Part shown: piece by piece, positions 7,998-15,755 of the stretch
How the letters are laid out: each line of letters begins with the position of its first letter
Position numbering within the stretch: the first letter of the stretch is position 1
From: Tateyamaria pelophila
GTDB taxonomy: Bacteria > Pseudomonadota > Alphaproteobacteria > Rhodobacterales > Rhodobacteraceae
DNA length: 64,000 nucleotides
Assembly (NCBI RefSeq): GCF_019966495.1
Contig: NZ_JAIMIA010000009.1
Coordinates: 24,941-88,940 of the forward strand
Direction: 5' to 3'
The notes under the pieces: model-generated
Databases searched by the model: none
What the model saw: the letters and a program-made list of their open reading frames with translations, nothing else
Told to the model about the DNA's origin: nothing
Position numbers and translations under genes: made by a program

Positions 7998-10082
7998 TCA
8001 GGCAAGGTCGCCCTTGATGACCCACATCCGTTCGGGAAAACTCCATGGCAGCGTCAGGCCATGATACATCAGATAGGCACCGCTCACCACGATCGGGCCG
8101 GATTTCAGCGCGTTGGCTCCGCGCGAGAGATGCCCCACATCCTCCCGGTTGACCAGTTCGATGCGGTATTTTGCATTCGGCGTCAGCCGTGTCAGGCGCA
8201 AGGGGCGCGGGGCGATCTGGTCGCTTGTCGCGGCCTTGCCTGCAAAGACGACGAATTGCGCCCCGCCCTGCTCCAGATGTTGTTCAGCGATGACTGCCGG
8301 GTCGGCACTGTCGAGGCGCAGGATATCCGCGCCCGTCATCCACGACCGGTTGTGTTTCCACCAACTGGTGACGTCGGTCAGAACCTGCGTTTCGTCTTCG
8401 GTCAATTCGCGCGGGTCCATCTCGAACCCCATATGGCGCTGTGCGGCGACCCAAGCGCGGAACCGGATATCAAGCGTGCGCCCGGACGTATGGCAAACGC
8501 GGGGACCAACATGGCTGCCGGTGACGGCCATCGGCAGGAAGATCGACGCGTTATGCTGCATCCGCAGACGTTCTACAGCGTCGTTGCTGTCACTCAGCCA
8601 CACGCGTTGGGTCCGCTCCATGATCCCGAAATCGATACGACCGCCACCTGAGGCGCAGCTTTCGATCTCCACATGGGGAAATTCGCGACGCAACCGATCC
8701 AGCAACGCATAGGATCCCCGCGTCTGCGCCGCATCCGGCATCGGCAACACGCGATTGTGGTCCCATTTGACATATTCGATGTCATGGCGGCTCAGAATGT
8801 CGCTGATCCGGGCAAAAAGGAAGGACTGCACGGCAGGCAGCGCCATGTTGAGCGCCATTTGCTGACGGCCCATGATCTGATCCTCGCCGCCCAGCGCCCA
8901 GTCGGGATGGGCGCGGAAGATGTCGGAATTCGGGTTGATCATCTCGGGCTCGAACCAGATCCCGAACGTCATGCCGAGGCTCTTGACGTGGTCGATCAGC
9001 GGGGTGAGACCATCGGGATACTTGCGCGGATCGACTTCCCAATCGCTCAGCGCCTGGGTGTCGTCATCGCGGTTGCCGAACCAGCCATCGTCCAGCACGA
9101 ACCGCTCGGCCCCCAGCTTGGCAGCGCGTTCGGCGATGTCTTTCAATTCGTCCAGATTGTGGTTGAAATAGACAGCTTCCCAGCAGTTGTAATGCACCGG
9201 GCGTGGCGCGTCGGGACGCGGAAAGGTCACGACCCGGTCGCGCAAATGCCGTTGAAACGCAACGGCACAGCCGTTCAGCCCATCGTCGGAGAACACGGCG
9301 TAGAGCTTGCCGGTGGAAAAGCGGGTCTGCGCGCTGCTCTCGACGCGGGACGCATGTCCGAACTGGATTTGACGGCGCCCATCGGGCAGTTCTTCGGCGA
9401 CCATGCGGTGCCCGCCGGACCAGCCATAGTGGAATGCGTAGGTGTGGCCCGAAGCGTTGGAGGCCCCGCGCACCGGCACGATCAGGCCGGGAAAATGCTC
9501 ATGCCCGGTTCGCCCGGTCCGGTTCTCGCGGTAGCGCATGCCGGCAGACCACGGGGTCCGGTTCATCTGAAATTCACCACACCAGCGCCCGGCGAAATCG
9601 ATCATCTCGTCGCTGAGTTGCGGCGCAGGGAAGACCGGTGCGCTGAGCCAGTGCAGGTGCATCGGTTGTTCGGCCTCAACCTCTGCGCTGGCTTCGATGA
9701 TGTGGGTTTCCACATCAATGGCAAAGCGCGCCCGGTAGGTCAGCGTACGGTCCTGATCCAGATAGGTCAGCACCAGTACGCCGTCGCCCAGATCCGCCTG
9801 CTCCAAACGGAACTTGGGCAAGAACGGCGCGCCGTCCCCGGTGCGAATGATCAACCCCGGTTGGCCGGGAAACGACCGCGTCGCTTCGGGACAGATGCTC
9901 AACTCGGGGTTTGCATCCAGCATGCCCCCGGTCACATCCAGCGCATAGGCTTGGTAAAGGGTCGTCAGATCTTCTTGGTCCGGCAGCGAGGGTCCCCAAT
10001 AGACGACCTCGGCCAATCGACCCTTGTCAGAGCCCAGAACCAGAGTCTGACGCCCGTCATCCAGACGCCAACATCGTATCAC
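7998..10082 (-). CDS. Alpha-galactosidase, glycoside hydrolase family 36
   Basis: This GH36 alpha-galactosidase of 694 residues removes terminal alpha-1,6-linked galactose. An N-terminal beta-sandwich (about 1-310) is followed by a TIM barrel. The nucleophile is D441 in YVKWDHNRVLP, and the acid/base Asp lies in the VWLSDSNDAVERL motif about 60 residues later. The substrate-binding segment ERFVLDDGWFGNRDDD is also present. I place the start at a GTG at 10082 because it overlaps the permease TGA by four bases (GTGA); the open frame continues upstream but there it is antisense-like coding over the permease gene. There is no signal peptide, so hydrolysis is intracellular after ABC import. Confidence 0.93.
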   Translation of the reverse strand: MIRCWRLDDGRQTLVLGSDKGRLAEVVYWGPSLPDQEDLTTLYQAYALDVTGGMLDANPELSICPEATRSFPGQPGLIIRTGDGAPFLPKFRLEQADLGDGVLVLTYLDQDRTLTYRARFAIDVETHIIEASAEVEAEQPMHLHWLSAPVFPAPQLSDEMIDFAGRWCGEFQMNRTPWSAGMRYRENRTGRTGHEHFPGLIVPVRGASNASGHTYAFHYGWSGGHRMVAEELPDGRRQIQFGHASRVESSAQTRFSTGKLYAVFSDDGLNGCAVAFQRHLRDRVVTFPRPDAPRPVHYNCWEAVYFNHNLDELKDIAERAAKLGAERFVLDDGWFGNRDDDTQALSDWEVDPRKYPDGLTPLIDHVKSLGMTFGIWFEPEMINPNSDIFRAHPDWALGGEDQIMGRQQMALNMALPAVQSFLFARISDILSRHDIEYVKWDHNRVLPMPDAAQTRGSYALLDRLRREFPHVEIESCASGGGRIDFGIMERTQRVWLSDSNDAVERLRMQHNASIFLPMAVTGSHVGPRVCHTSGRTLDIRFRAWVAAQRHMGFEMDPRELTEDETQVLTDVTSWWKHNRSWMTGADILRLDSADPAVIAEQHLEQGGAQFVVFAGKAATSDQIAPRPLRLTRLTPNAKYRIELVNREDVGHLSRGANALKSGPIVVSGAYLMYHGLTLPWSFPERMWVIKGDLA

Positions 10083-10927
10083 TTTACAGCCCCCAACGTC
10101 AGACCAGATATGAAATGCCGCTGCATCAGGAAGAACATCACCACAGGCGGAACCGCCGCCAGCAAGGACGCAGCCGAAACCAGATGCCAGTTGTTGACGA
10201 ACTGACCATTGAGGGCACGCACGCCAGCGGTGATCGGCTTGGCGGCCTCGCCTTGCGTCAGCACGTTGGCCCAGAAGAAATCGTTCCACACGAAGGTGAA
10301 AATCAACACGGCCAGTGCCGCGATCGCGGGCCGCACCAGAGGCAGGATCACGTACCAGAAAATCTTCCACTCCGCGACGCCTTCGATGCGGGCGGATTCC
10401 ACCAGATCGAAGGGCAGTGCCTTGATGAAGTTGCGCATGAAGAGGGTACAGAACCCGGTCTGGAAGGCTGCGTGGAACAGGAATTGCCCTGCGATGGTGT
10501 CATAGAGCCCCGTTTGCACCGACATGTCGCGCACTGGCACCATGAGGATCTGAAACGGGATGAAGTTGCCTGCCACGAACAAGAAAAACAGCGGCAGTGC
10601 CACCCGGAACCGGTAGATCGCCAGCGCATAGCCCGCAAGGCAAGCCAATGCGACCGAGATCATGACCGTGGGCACCGTGATGAGCACCGAGTTCAACATG
10701 TACTGCGCCGCCGCCGATTGGGTAAACACGGCGGTGTAATTGTCGATCAGCGCGAATTCCGACGGCCAGCCAAACACGTTGCCCGAGTTGATATCCTTGG
10801 CCGACCGGATCGACGTCAGAAAAATCGCGATCAGCGGCAACAGCCACAGGATCAGCGCAAAGGGCAGAAAGGTCTGGTAAGCAAGACGCGCTATCTGGGT
10901 GGATTTTTCGATTGGACGTGGAAACAT
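10079..10927 (-). CDS. Carbohydrate ABC transporter permease (MalG type)
   Basis: This 282-residue inner-membrane protein has about six transmembrane helices and belongs to the MalG branch of sugar ABC permeases. The cytoplasmic EAA loop reads ESARIEGVAEWKIFWYVILPLVRPAI, which contacts the ATPase. The C-terminus carries GLTLGAVK, typical of MalG-type partners. It pairs with the MalF-type permease directly upstream (one-base spacer) and the binding protein. The matching ATPase is encoded on the opposite strand at 14303. The substrate is inferred to be a galactoside or galactose from the operon. Confidence 0.93.
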   Translation of the reverse strand: MFPRPIEKSTQIARLAYQTFLPFALILWLLPLIAIFLTSIRSAKDINSGNVFGWPSEFALIDNYTAVFTQSAAAQYMLNSVLITVPTVMISVALACLAGYALAIYRFRVALPLFFLFVAGNFIPFQILMVPVRDMSVQTGLYDTIAGQFLFHAAFQTGFCTLFMRNFIKALPFDLVESARIEGVAEWKIFWYVILPLVRPAIAALAVLIFTFVWNDFFWANVLTQGEAAKPITAGVRALNGQFVNNWHLVSAASLLAAVPPVVMFFLMQRHFISGLTLGAVK

Positions 10928-10928
10928 A

Positions 10929-11915
10929 TCAACGACCTCCCTTTTCGTCCTGGTACATGCGCCACAAGAAGTAACTTATGAAAATCAACATGATACCGAA
11001 CAGAACTGTTGCAACGGATGACCCGTATCCATAGCGCTCGCCATATTCCGAAATCGCGACTTCGTACATGTAATGCGACAGCACGTTGGTGGACCCGAAT
11101 GGCCCGCCCTGCGTCATGATCGCAATCATGTCGAAAGAGCGCAAAGCGCCGATGACGGTCACGACAATAGCGATGAAGGTCGCGGGCTTGAGCTGTGGAA
11201 CGACGACATACCACAGCATCTTCCAGCCCTTGGCCCCGTCCAAACGGGCCGCTTCGATCTGGTCGGCGGCCACGTTGTTGAGGCCGGTGAGATAAAGGAT
11301 CATGCAATAGGCGATCTGTGGCCAGAGGCCCGCCGCAATGATGCCGTAGGTGGCCCATTCCGGGCTCGACAGGATATCGGGCGCGGGGCGCGAGCAGGTG
11401 AAGGTGACGTTGCCCACGATGTTGATCGTCTCTTCGCAGAAGAGCGCTTTCCAAACCGTGCCGACGACACCGAAATCCGGGTTGTAGAACCAGCCAAAGA
11501 TCAGACCGACAACGACCTGAGAGATCACGAAGGGAAAGAAGAACATCGACTTGTAAAACCGCATGCCCGTCACCGTCTGGTTCAGGTAGAGCGCGATGAA
11601 CAGGCCCAGCGGCACTGCGAGCATATACAGAACCAGCCAGGCGATGTTGTTGCGCAGCGAGGTCCAGAAGTTCGGATCATCCCAGAGTTTGACGTAGTTG
11701 CCGAAACCCACCCAGGTGGCCGTGCTTTCGCCGTCGGCCGTGTAAAGTCCGTTCCATTCATAGAGGCTCAGCCAGAGGCTCTCGAAGATCGGGATGACGA
11801 CGTAGATGGCGAAAAAGATCAGGGCGGGGATCAGGAATATCCACGGAGCGACGGCCAGTTTGTTGCGACTGAGCCAGTTTGGCTTGGCCTGCGGTTGATG
11901 CGCGGCATCAGACAT
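10929..11915 (-). CDS. Sugar ABC transporter permease (MalF type)
   Basis: This 328-residue permease is the MalF-type half of the galactoside importer. An N-terminal helix (VAPWIFLIPALIFFAIYVV) is followed by a sizeable periplasmic region and five more helices. The EAA loop EAARLDGAKGWKMLWYVVVPQLKP is clear. I chose the ATG at 11915 because an AGGAG ribosome-binding site precedes it; an upstream in-frame ATG at 11984 lacks one and would add a Cys/His-rich tail not expected in the family. It lies 137 bases downstream of the binding-protein gene, with a stem-loop in between that may set different expression levels. Confidence 0.93.
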   Translation of the reverse strand: MSDAAHQPQAKPNWLSRNKLAVAPWIFLIPALIFFAIYVVIPIFESLWLSLYEWNGLYTADGESTATWVGFGNYVKLWDDPNFWTSLRNNIAWLVLYMLAVPLGLFIALYLNQTVTGMRFYKSMFFFPFVISQVVVGLIFGWFYNPDFGVVGTVWKALFCEETINIVGNVTFTCSRPAPDILSSPEWATYGIIAAGLWPQIAYCMILYLTGLNNVAADQIEAARLDGAKGWKMLWYVVVPQLKPATFIAIVVTVIGALRSFDMIAIMTQGGPFGSTNVLSHYMYEVAISEYGERYGYGSSVATVLFGIMLIFISYFLWRMYQDEKGGR

Positions 11916-12018
11916 GGGGCATGCTCCTGATCTGGTGTGTGAGGTGCCTTGGTGCCGACACCCAGTAACCTCGTGAAAACGCAAGATGGGCGCGCTTTCA
12001 AAGGGTTAATGATAGGAA

Positions 12019-12044
12019 CGGGGTGGACATAAATGCCCACCCCG
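12019..12044 (-). promoter_or_regulatory. Stem-loop between binding-protein and permease genes
   Basis: A perfect 8-base inverted repeat (arms CGGGGTGG and CCACCCCG, 10-base loop) starts 9 bases after the binding-protein stop on the minus strand. No run of U follows it, so it is more likely a 3' stabiliser or processing stem. Such stems keep the upstream binding-protein message more abundant than the permease part, as in the malE-malF spacing. It could also act as a partial terminator. Confidence 0.55.
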
Positions 12045-12052
12045 AAGGTCGC

Positions 12053-13285
12053 TTAGTTGTAGACTTCTTCCTGAACCGTATCGAGGCGCTCAAGGATGGC
12101 GTCGACCTTGGAGGGGTCCAGCATGAATTCCTGGAAGCCTTCCATACCTGCCTTGGCCATCGCTGCAGGCGCGTCACGGTCATAGAACTGGGCCAGGCCT
12201 TGGGCGCTGTTCAACAGGGCAAAGCCTTCCTGAATGAACTTGTCATCCGAGATGTCCGCCTTGGAGTTGATGGGCAGCTGACCGATGGTCATGTTCCACT
12301 GGGTCTGCACATCGGGGCGCGCGACGAAGGCCAGGAATTTCTTGGCATCTTCGACGTTCTTGGCGTTGGTCGGAATAAAAAACGCGTCCGCCGGCGCTTC
12401 TTCGGCAGGGGCGATCGCTGGATCGATGGTCGGGAACGGCATGAAGTCGATCTGCTCTTCGGTCAGACCGGCGTTCTTGAACCCGTCTACCGCAAAGTTG
12501 CCCATCACGTACATCGCGGCGTCACCGTTGGCGAAGGGTGCGATGGCATCCTGCCAGGACATGCTGGCATGGTTGTCGATAAAACCACATTCGTTGATCA
12601 GCGTTTCCCAGTTCGCAAAGGTCGCGCGGATGCGGGGATCGGTGTACTTGATCTCGCCCGCGGTCAGCGCGTTGTGGACGTCATAGCCGTTGGTGCGCAG
12701 GTTGATGTAGTCAAACACGCCCGCAGCCGTCCAAAGGAATTTCGTGCCGATCGCAAAGGGGGTGACCCCGTTTTCCTTCATCTTGGCACAGGCGCCCAGC
12801 AGTTCGTCCCATGTCTGGGGCTCTTCCAGCTCCAGCAGGTCGAAGATGTCTTTGCGATAATAGATGCCCCACTGGTAATAGCTGTAAGGCACACCCCAGA
12901 TTTTGCCGTCACGCGACATGGTGGGCATGATCGCGGCCAGATCTTCCTTGAAGCCGTTTTCTTCCCAGACGTCATCCACCGGCTGGAACAGGCCCGCATC
13001 GACGAAGGGCGCCATGCGGTTGCCGGGGTACCAACTGGTCACGTCTGGCGCATCGGCGGTCAGGAAATTCCGAATCGCTGTCTTGTGCGCTTCGCGGTCG
13101 TTGTTGTTGACGATCACGTTGATGTCGGGGTTTTCCTCTTGGAAAAGTGCAACAGCGTCGTCAAAGCCCTTCTTGGGGCCGGGGTTCAGGTCGTCAAAGT
13201 TGATGACCAGATCGCGCGCAAAGGCGCTGCCTGCCATAGCCGACAGGGCAATCGCCGCCACGGCGGTTTTAACATTCAGGAACAT
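12053..13285 (-). CDS. Sugar ABC transporter periplasmic binding protein
   Basis: This 410-residue extracellular solute-binding protein is of the MalE/UgpB type (family 1). A Sec signal peptide occupies residues 1-23 (VKTAVAAIALSAMAGSAFA). The mature protein has the alternating two-lobe pattern, with motifs such as WYPGNRMAPFVDAGLFQPVDD, PYSYYQWGIYYRKDIFDLLGL-like text, and GDAAMYVMGNFAVDGF. It is the first gene of the galactoside operon. The start ATG has a strong GGGAGGAAA ribosome-binding site. The leader holds a hairpin and candidate IclR-type operators. The probable ligand is a galactoside or galactose, inferred from the two galactosidases downstream. Confidence 0.93.
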   Translation of the reverse strand: MFLNVKTAVAAIALSAMAGSAFARDLVINFDDLNPGPKKGFDDAVALFQEENPDINVIVNNNDREAHKTAIRNFLTADAPDVTSWYPGNRMAPFVDAGLFQPVDDVWEENGFKEDLAAIMPTMSRDGKIWGVPYSYYQWGIYYRKDIFDLLELEEPQTWDELLGACAKMKENGVTPFAIGTKFLWTAAGVFDYINLRTNGYDVHNALTAGEIKYTDPRIRATFANWETLINECGFIDNHASMSWQDAIAPFANGDAAMYVMGNFAVDGFKNAGLTEEQIDFMPFPTIDPAIAPAEEAPADAFFIPTNAKNVEDAKKFLAFVARPDVQTQWNMTIGQLPINSKADISDDKFIQEGFALLNSAQGLAQFYDRDAPAAMAKAGMEGFQEFMLDPSKVDAILERLDTVQEEVYN

Positions 13286-13317
13286 GGTTTCCTCCCTTAG
13301 TTCCGTTTTCTCCCAGA

Positions 13318-13343
13318 TCCGGAGCTTGTCTCATTGCTCCGGA
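13318..13343. promoter_or_regulatory. Inverted repeat in the leader of the galactoside operon
   Basis: The arms TCCGGAGC and GCTCCGGA form a perfect 8-base inverted repeat with a 10-base spacer, 33-58 bases upstream of the binding-protein start. It may be a leader hairpin protecting the mRNA or a second regulator site. It differs from the TTCCA/TGGAA dyads further upstream. Confidence 0.5.
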
Positions 13344-13383
13344 AACGGAAAGTCAGATTTCTTTTGACTTACAGTCTCTCTTC

Positions 13384-13396
13384 GTGGAAGTTCCAC
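13384..13396. promoter_or_regulatory. Candidate IclR-type operator, dyad 1
   Basis: The 13-base dyad GTGGAAGTTCCAC (6-base arms, one central base) lies in the divergent region between the operon and the iclR-type gene. TGGAA/TTCCA half-sites resemble those recognised by IclR-family regulators. Its centre is 28 bases from that of dyad 2, suggesting cooperative binding of a tetramer. Inferred from symmetry and position only. Confidence 0.55.
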
Positions 13397-13410
13397 ATAG
13401 TGAAACTGAA

Positions 13411-13425
13411 TTCCAACTATTGGAA
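13411..13425. promoter_or_regulatory. Candidate IclR-type operator, dyad 2
   Basis: The 15-base dyad TTCCAACTATTGGAA (6-base arms, 3-base centre) sits 61-75 bases upstream of the regulator start. It shares the TTCCA/TGGAA half-site with dyad 1, so one protein probably reads both. Occupancy could control the operon and the regulator at once. Confidence 0.55.
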
Positions 13426-13485
13426 CTATGCGGTGGAGCGCGGGTCAGGTCAACACTTTCCTGCATCAGGCTCGGGAGGAGCAAG

Positions 13486-14274
13486 ATGAACACGCAAACG
13501 CCCCGGCAAGGGGATGGAACCATTGGCAAGGCACTGGATGTGCTTGACCTCGTTGCGGGGTTTGAACGGCCTGTGCGGTTCTCGGAAATTCTGGCGCAAT
13601 CGACCCACCCCAAGGCCACGCTATACCGTTTGATCCAGACGCTCACGAACCTTGGCATGCTGCGCTATGACGTCGATCGCCAGACCTATGCGCCGGGCCT
13701 GCGTCTGGTGCGTCTGGCCCATGCGGCATGGCGTCAGAGCAGTCTTGCCCCCATTGCGCGGCCGCATATCGATGCCCTGTCCGAAGCCATGGGCGAGACG
13801 GTTCATCTGGCGCAACTCGACGGTGGTCAAGTGCTTTATGTGGACAAACGCAACGCCGCTGAACCGCTGGAAATGTTCAGCCAGGCAGGCAAGGTCGGGC
13901 CCGGATATTGCACGGGCGTCGGCAAGGCGATGATGGCCTTTCTGAGCGATGAGGCGCGCGCATCGGCCCTCGCCCAGCAGGCTTATTTTGCCCACACGGC
14001 CCATACGCACACGAGCGCCGAATCACTGGCGGCCGAACTTGACGAAATCAGGGCCGGTGGCATCGCCTTCGACCGCGAAGAGCATGAGCCCGGCATTATC
14101 TGCGTGGCAGCACCAATTCTGTCCGACGCCGGGCGGGCCATCGGCGCGCTCAGCATCACCACATCCACGGCGCGCAAGTCGCTGACAGACCTGTCCGCGC
14201 TGGCACCACATCTGCGATCCACCGCGCACGACATCGCGCAAGCGGCAGCGAATTGGCAGTTTCCAAGCCAATGA
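13486..14274 (+). CDS. IclR family transcriptional regulator of the galactoside cluster
   Basis: This 262-residue IclR-family regulator has an N-terminal winged helix (about residues 12-75: GTIGKALDVLDLVAGF, then HPKATLYRLIQTLTNLGML as the recognition region). The C-terminal effector-binding domain contains LDGGQVLYVDKRNA, GPGYCTGVGKAMMAF and AAPILSDAGRAIGALSITT. The ATG at 13486 has a GGGAGGAG ribosome-binding site; an open frame upstream to 13384 overlaps the operator dyads and is unlikely to be translated. Being divergent to the galactoside operon and next to its ATPase gene, it probably controls both in response to galactose or a pathway intermediate such as KDGal. Whether it represses or activates cannot be read from sequence. 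Confidence 0.93.
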   Translation: MNTQTPRQGDGTIGKALDVLDLVAGFERPVRFSEILAQSTHPKATLYRLIQTLTNLGMLRYDVDRQTYAPGLRLVRLAHAAWRQSSLAPIARPHIDALSEAMGETVHLAQLDGGQVLYVDKRNAAEPLEMFSQAGKVGPGYCTGVGKAMMAFLSDEARASALAQQAYFAHTAHTHTSAESLAAELDEIRAGGIAFDREEHEPGIICVAAPILSDAGRAIGALSITTSTARKSLTDLSALAPHLRSTAHDIAQAAANWQFPSQ

Positions 14275-14302
14275 AGTCCAATTTTTCGAGGAGGGGAGAA
14301 CC

Positions 14303-15364
14303 ATGACAGGCGTTACACTGCAAAAGGCGGTCAAGAAATACGGAGCCACCCAGGTCATCTTTGACGTGGACCTGACGATTGAAGACGGCGAATTCTGCGT
14401 CTTTGTCGGGCCATCGGGCTGTGGCAAATCCACCTTGCTCCGGATGATCGCGGGGCTCGAAGAAACCAGTGGCGGCCAAATCTATATCGGCAGCCGGGAC
14501 GTGACACACATGGACCCGGCCCAGCGCGGCATTGCGATGGTGTTTCAGACCTACGCACTTTATCCGCACATGACGGTCGAGCAAAACATGGGCTTTGGCC
14601 TGAAGATGAACAACGTCCCCAAGGACGAGATCAACCGAAAGGTCAGCGCGGCCAGCAAGATCCTCAAGCTTGATGACTACCTTGACCGCAAACCGGCCGC
14701 CTTGTCCGGAGGCCAGCGCCAACGCGTTGCCATTGGCCGGTCCATCGTGCGCGGGCCGGAGGTTTTCCTGTTCGATGAACCCCTTTCGAACCTCGATGCG
14801 GAACTGCGTGTCGACATGCGCGTCGAGATTGCCCGCCTGCACAAGGAACTGGGCACGACAATGATCTATGTGACCCACGATCAGGTCGAGGCGATGACGC
14901 TGGCCGACAAGATTGTCGTGCTGCGGGCAGGTTATGTCGAGCAGGTCGGCAGCCCGATGCACCTGTATCAGGACCCCGACAACAAGTTCGTGGCCGGGTT
15001 TATCGGCTCTCCCGCCATGAATTTTGTCGCAGGCGTCGCCGAGGCCGGAGGTGTGCGCGTGCCTGCCCTATCCGATATCGTCGTCCCCACTTCCGTCACC
15101 TTGCCAACCCCCGGCACGGCCGTCACAGTGGGCATCCGCCCGCAGGACATGGAACTGACGGCGGCCACGTCTCCGATCAAGCTCGACATCCGTGAACGAT
15201 TGGGTGGCGTCGCCTATGACTACCTGACCACGCCGACGGGCGAGCGGCTGGTTGTGGAATCCAAGGGCGATCTGGCGATGGAGGAAGGCACCGAAGTCAC
15301 CGTGTCCTTCGACGAAAGCCGCACCATGTTCTTCGACAGTGAAAGTGAAATCCGGCTTCGGTAA
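14303..15364 (+). CDS. Sugar ABC transporter ATP-binding protein (UgpC/MsmX type)
   Basis: This 353-residue ATPase energises the galactoside importer encoded on the other strand. Walker A is GPSGCGKST (near residue 36), followed by the Q-loop in MVFQTYALYPHMTV, the signature LSGGQRQRVAIGRSIV, Walker B VFLFDEPLSNLDAELR and the switch His in IYVTHDQVEAMTLADK. The C-terminal regulatory OB/TOBE region (about 240-350) contains GIRPQDMEL. The gene follows the regulator by 28 bases with a GAGGAGGGGAG ribosome-binding site, so the two form a small operon divergent from the rest of the transporter. A typical terminator follows. Confidence 0.94.
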   Translation: MTGVTLQKAVKKYGATQVIFDVDLTIEDGEFCVFVGPSGCGKSTLLRMIAGLEETSGGQIYIGSRDVTHMDPAQRGIAMVFQTYALYPHMTVEQNMGFGLKMNNVPKDEINRKVSAASKILKLDDYLDRKPAALSGGQRQRVAIGRSIVRGPEVFLFDEPLSNLDAELRVDMRVEIARLHKELGTTMIYVTHDQVEAMTLADKIVVLRAGYVEQVGSPMHLYQDPDNKFVAGFIGSPAMNFVAGVAEAGGVRVPALSDIVVPTSVTLPTPGTAVTVGIRPQDMELTAATSPIKLDIRERLGGVAYDYLTTPTGERLVVESKGDLAMEEGTEVTVSFDESRTMFFDSESEIRLR

Positions 15365-15394
15365 ACCAGCGCTGACTTGGCTTAAACACTGCAC

Positions 15395-15427
15395 GGTCGC
15401 CGCCACATCTTGAGCGGCGGCCTTTTC
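15395..15427 (+). terminator. Rho-independent terminator after the ABC ATPase gene
   Basis: A GC-rich stem (arms GGTCGCCGC and GCGGCGGCC with one G-U pair, loop 15404-15413) is followed directly by TTTT. It lies 30 bases after the ATPase stop and would end the iclR-ATPase transcript. Confidence 0.75.
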
Positions 15428-15755
15428 CGGATGAGCATTCAACGGCGGCGGCTTCACCCTGGTTAAAAATGGGGGCAAAAATCCAAAATGAGTGCAAAAG
15501 ACAATCTTGGATCCATTTTTGGCAGAAAAGTATCCAGAAAGATCGCATCAGGACAATCGTACTCGTATCAAAACTGAAGTCCCGTTGGTGACATGGTGCA
15601 CAAGGACCGCATTCCGCGGCGCGCAGCATGCAAAGCGAACCACCATTTCAGCACCACATACATAACATTTCGCGGCCGATGGTGCGCACAAGCTTTGCTG
15701 TCATCATCAAAGAGATGGAAACAATCTCAAACTTAATAGATTTCAGGCACAGCCT
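15428..15755. other. Convergent intergenic region, no gene recognised
   Basis: This spacer lies between two converging genes (the ABC ATPase and ptsP). It is richer in A/T than its surroundings and holds short A-runs and an octamer TGGATCCA, but I see no credible reading frame or RNA gene and no clear terminator for ptsP on the minus strand. Confidence 0.45.

Noticed and set aside
8673..10205. Plus-strand open frame of 510 codons opposite the alpha-galactosidase gene
   Set aside because: It is a shadow of the GH36 gene, whose catalytic motifs are intact.
10083..10370. N-terminal extension of the alpha-galactosidase up to 10370
   Set aside because: The extension is antisense-like coding over the permease gene in a second frame; the GTG at 10082 with a four-base overlap fits the operon style and the family start.
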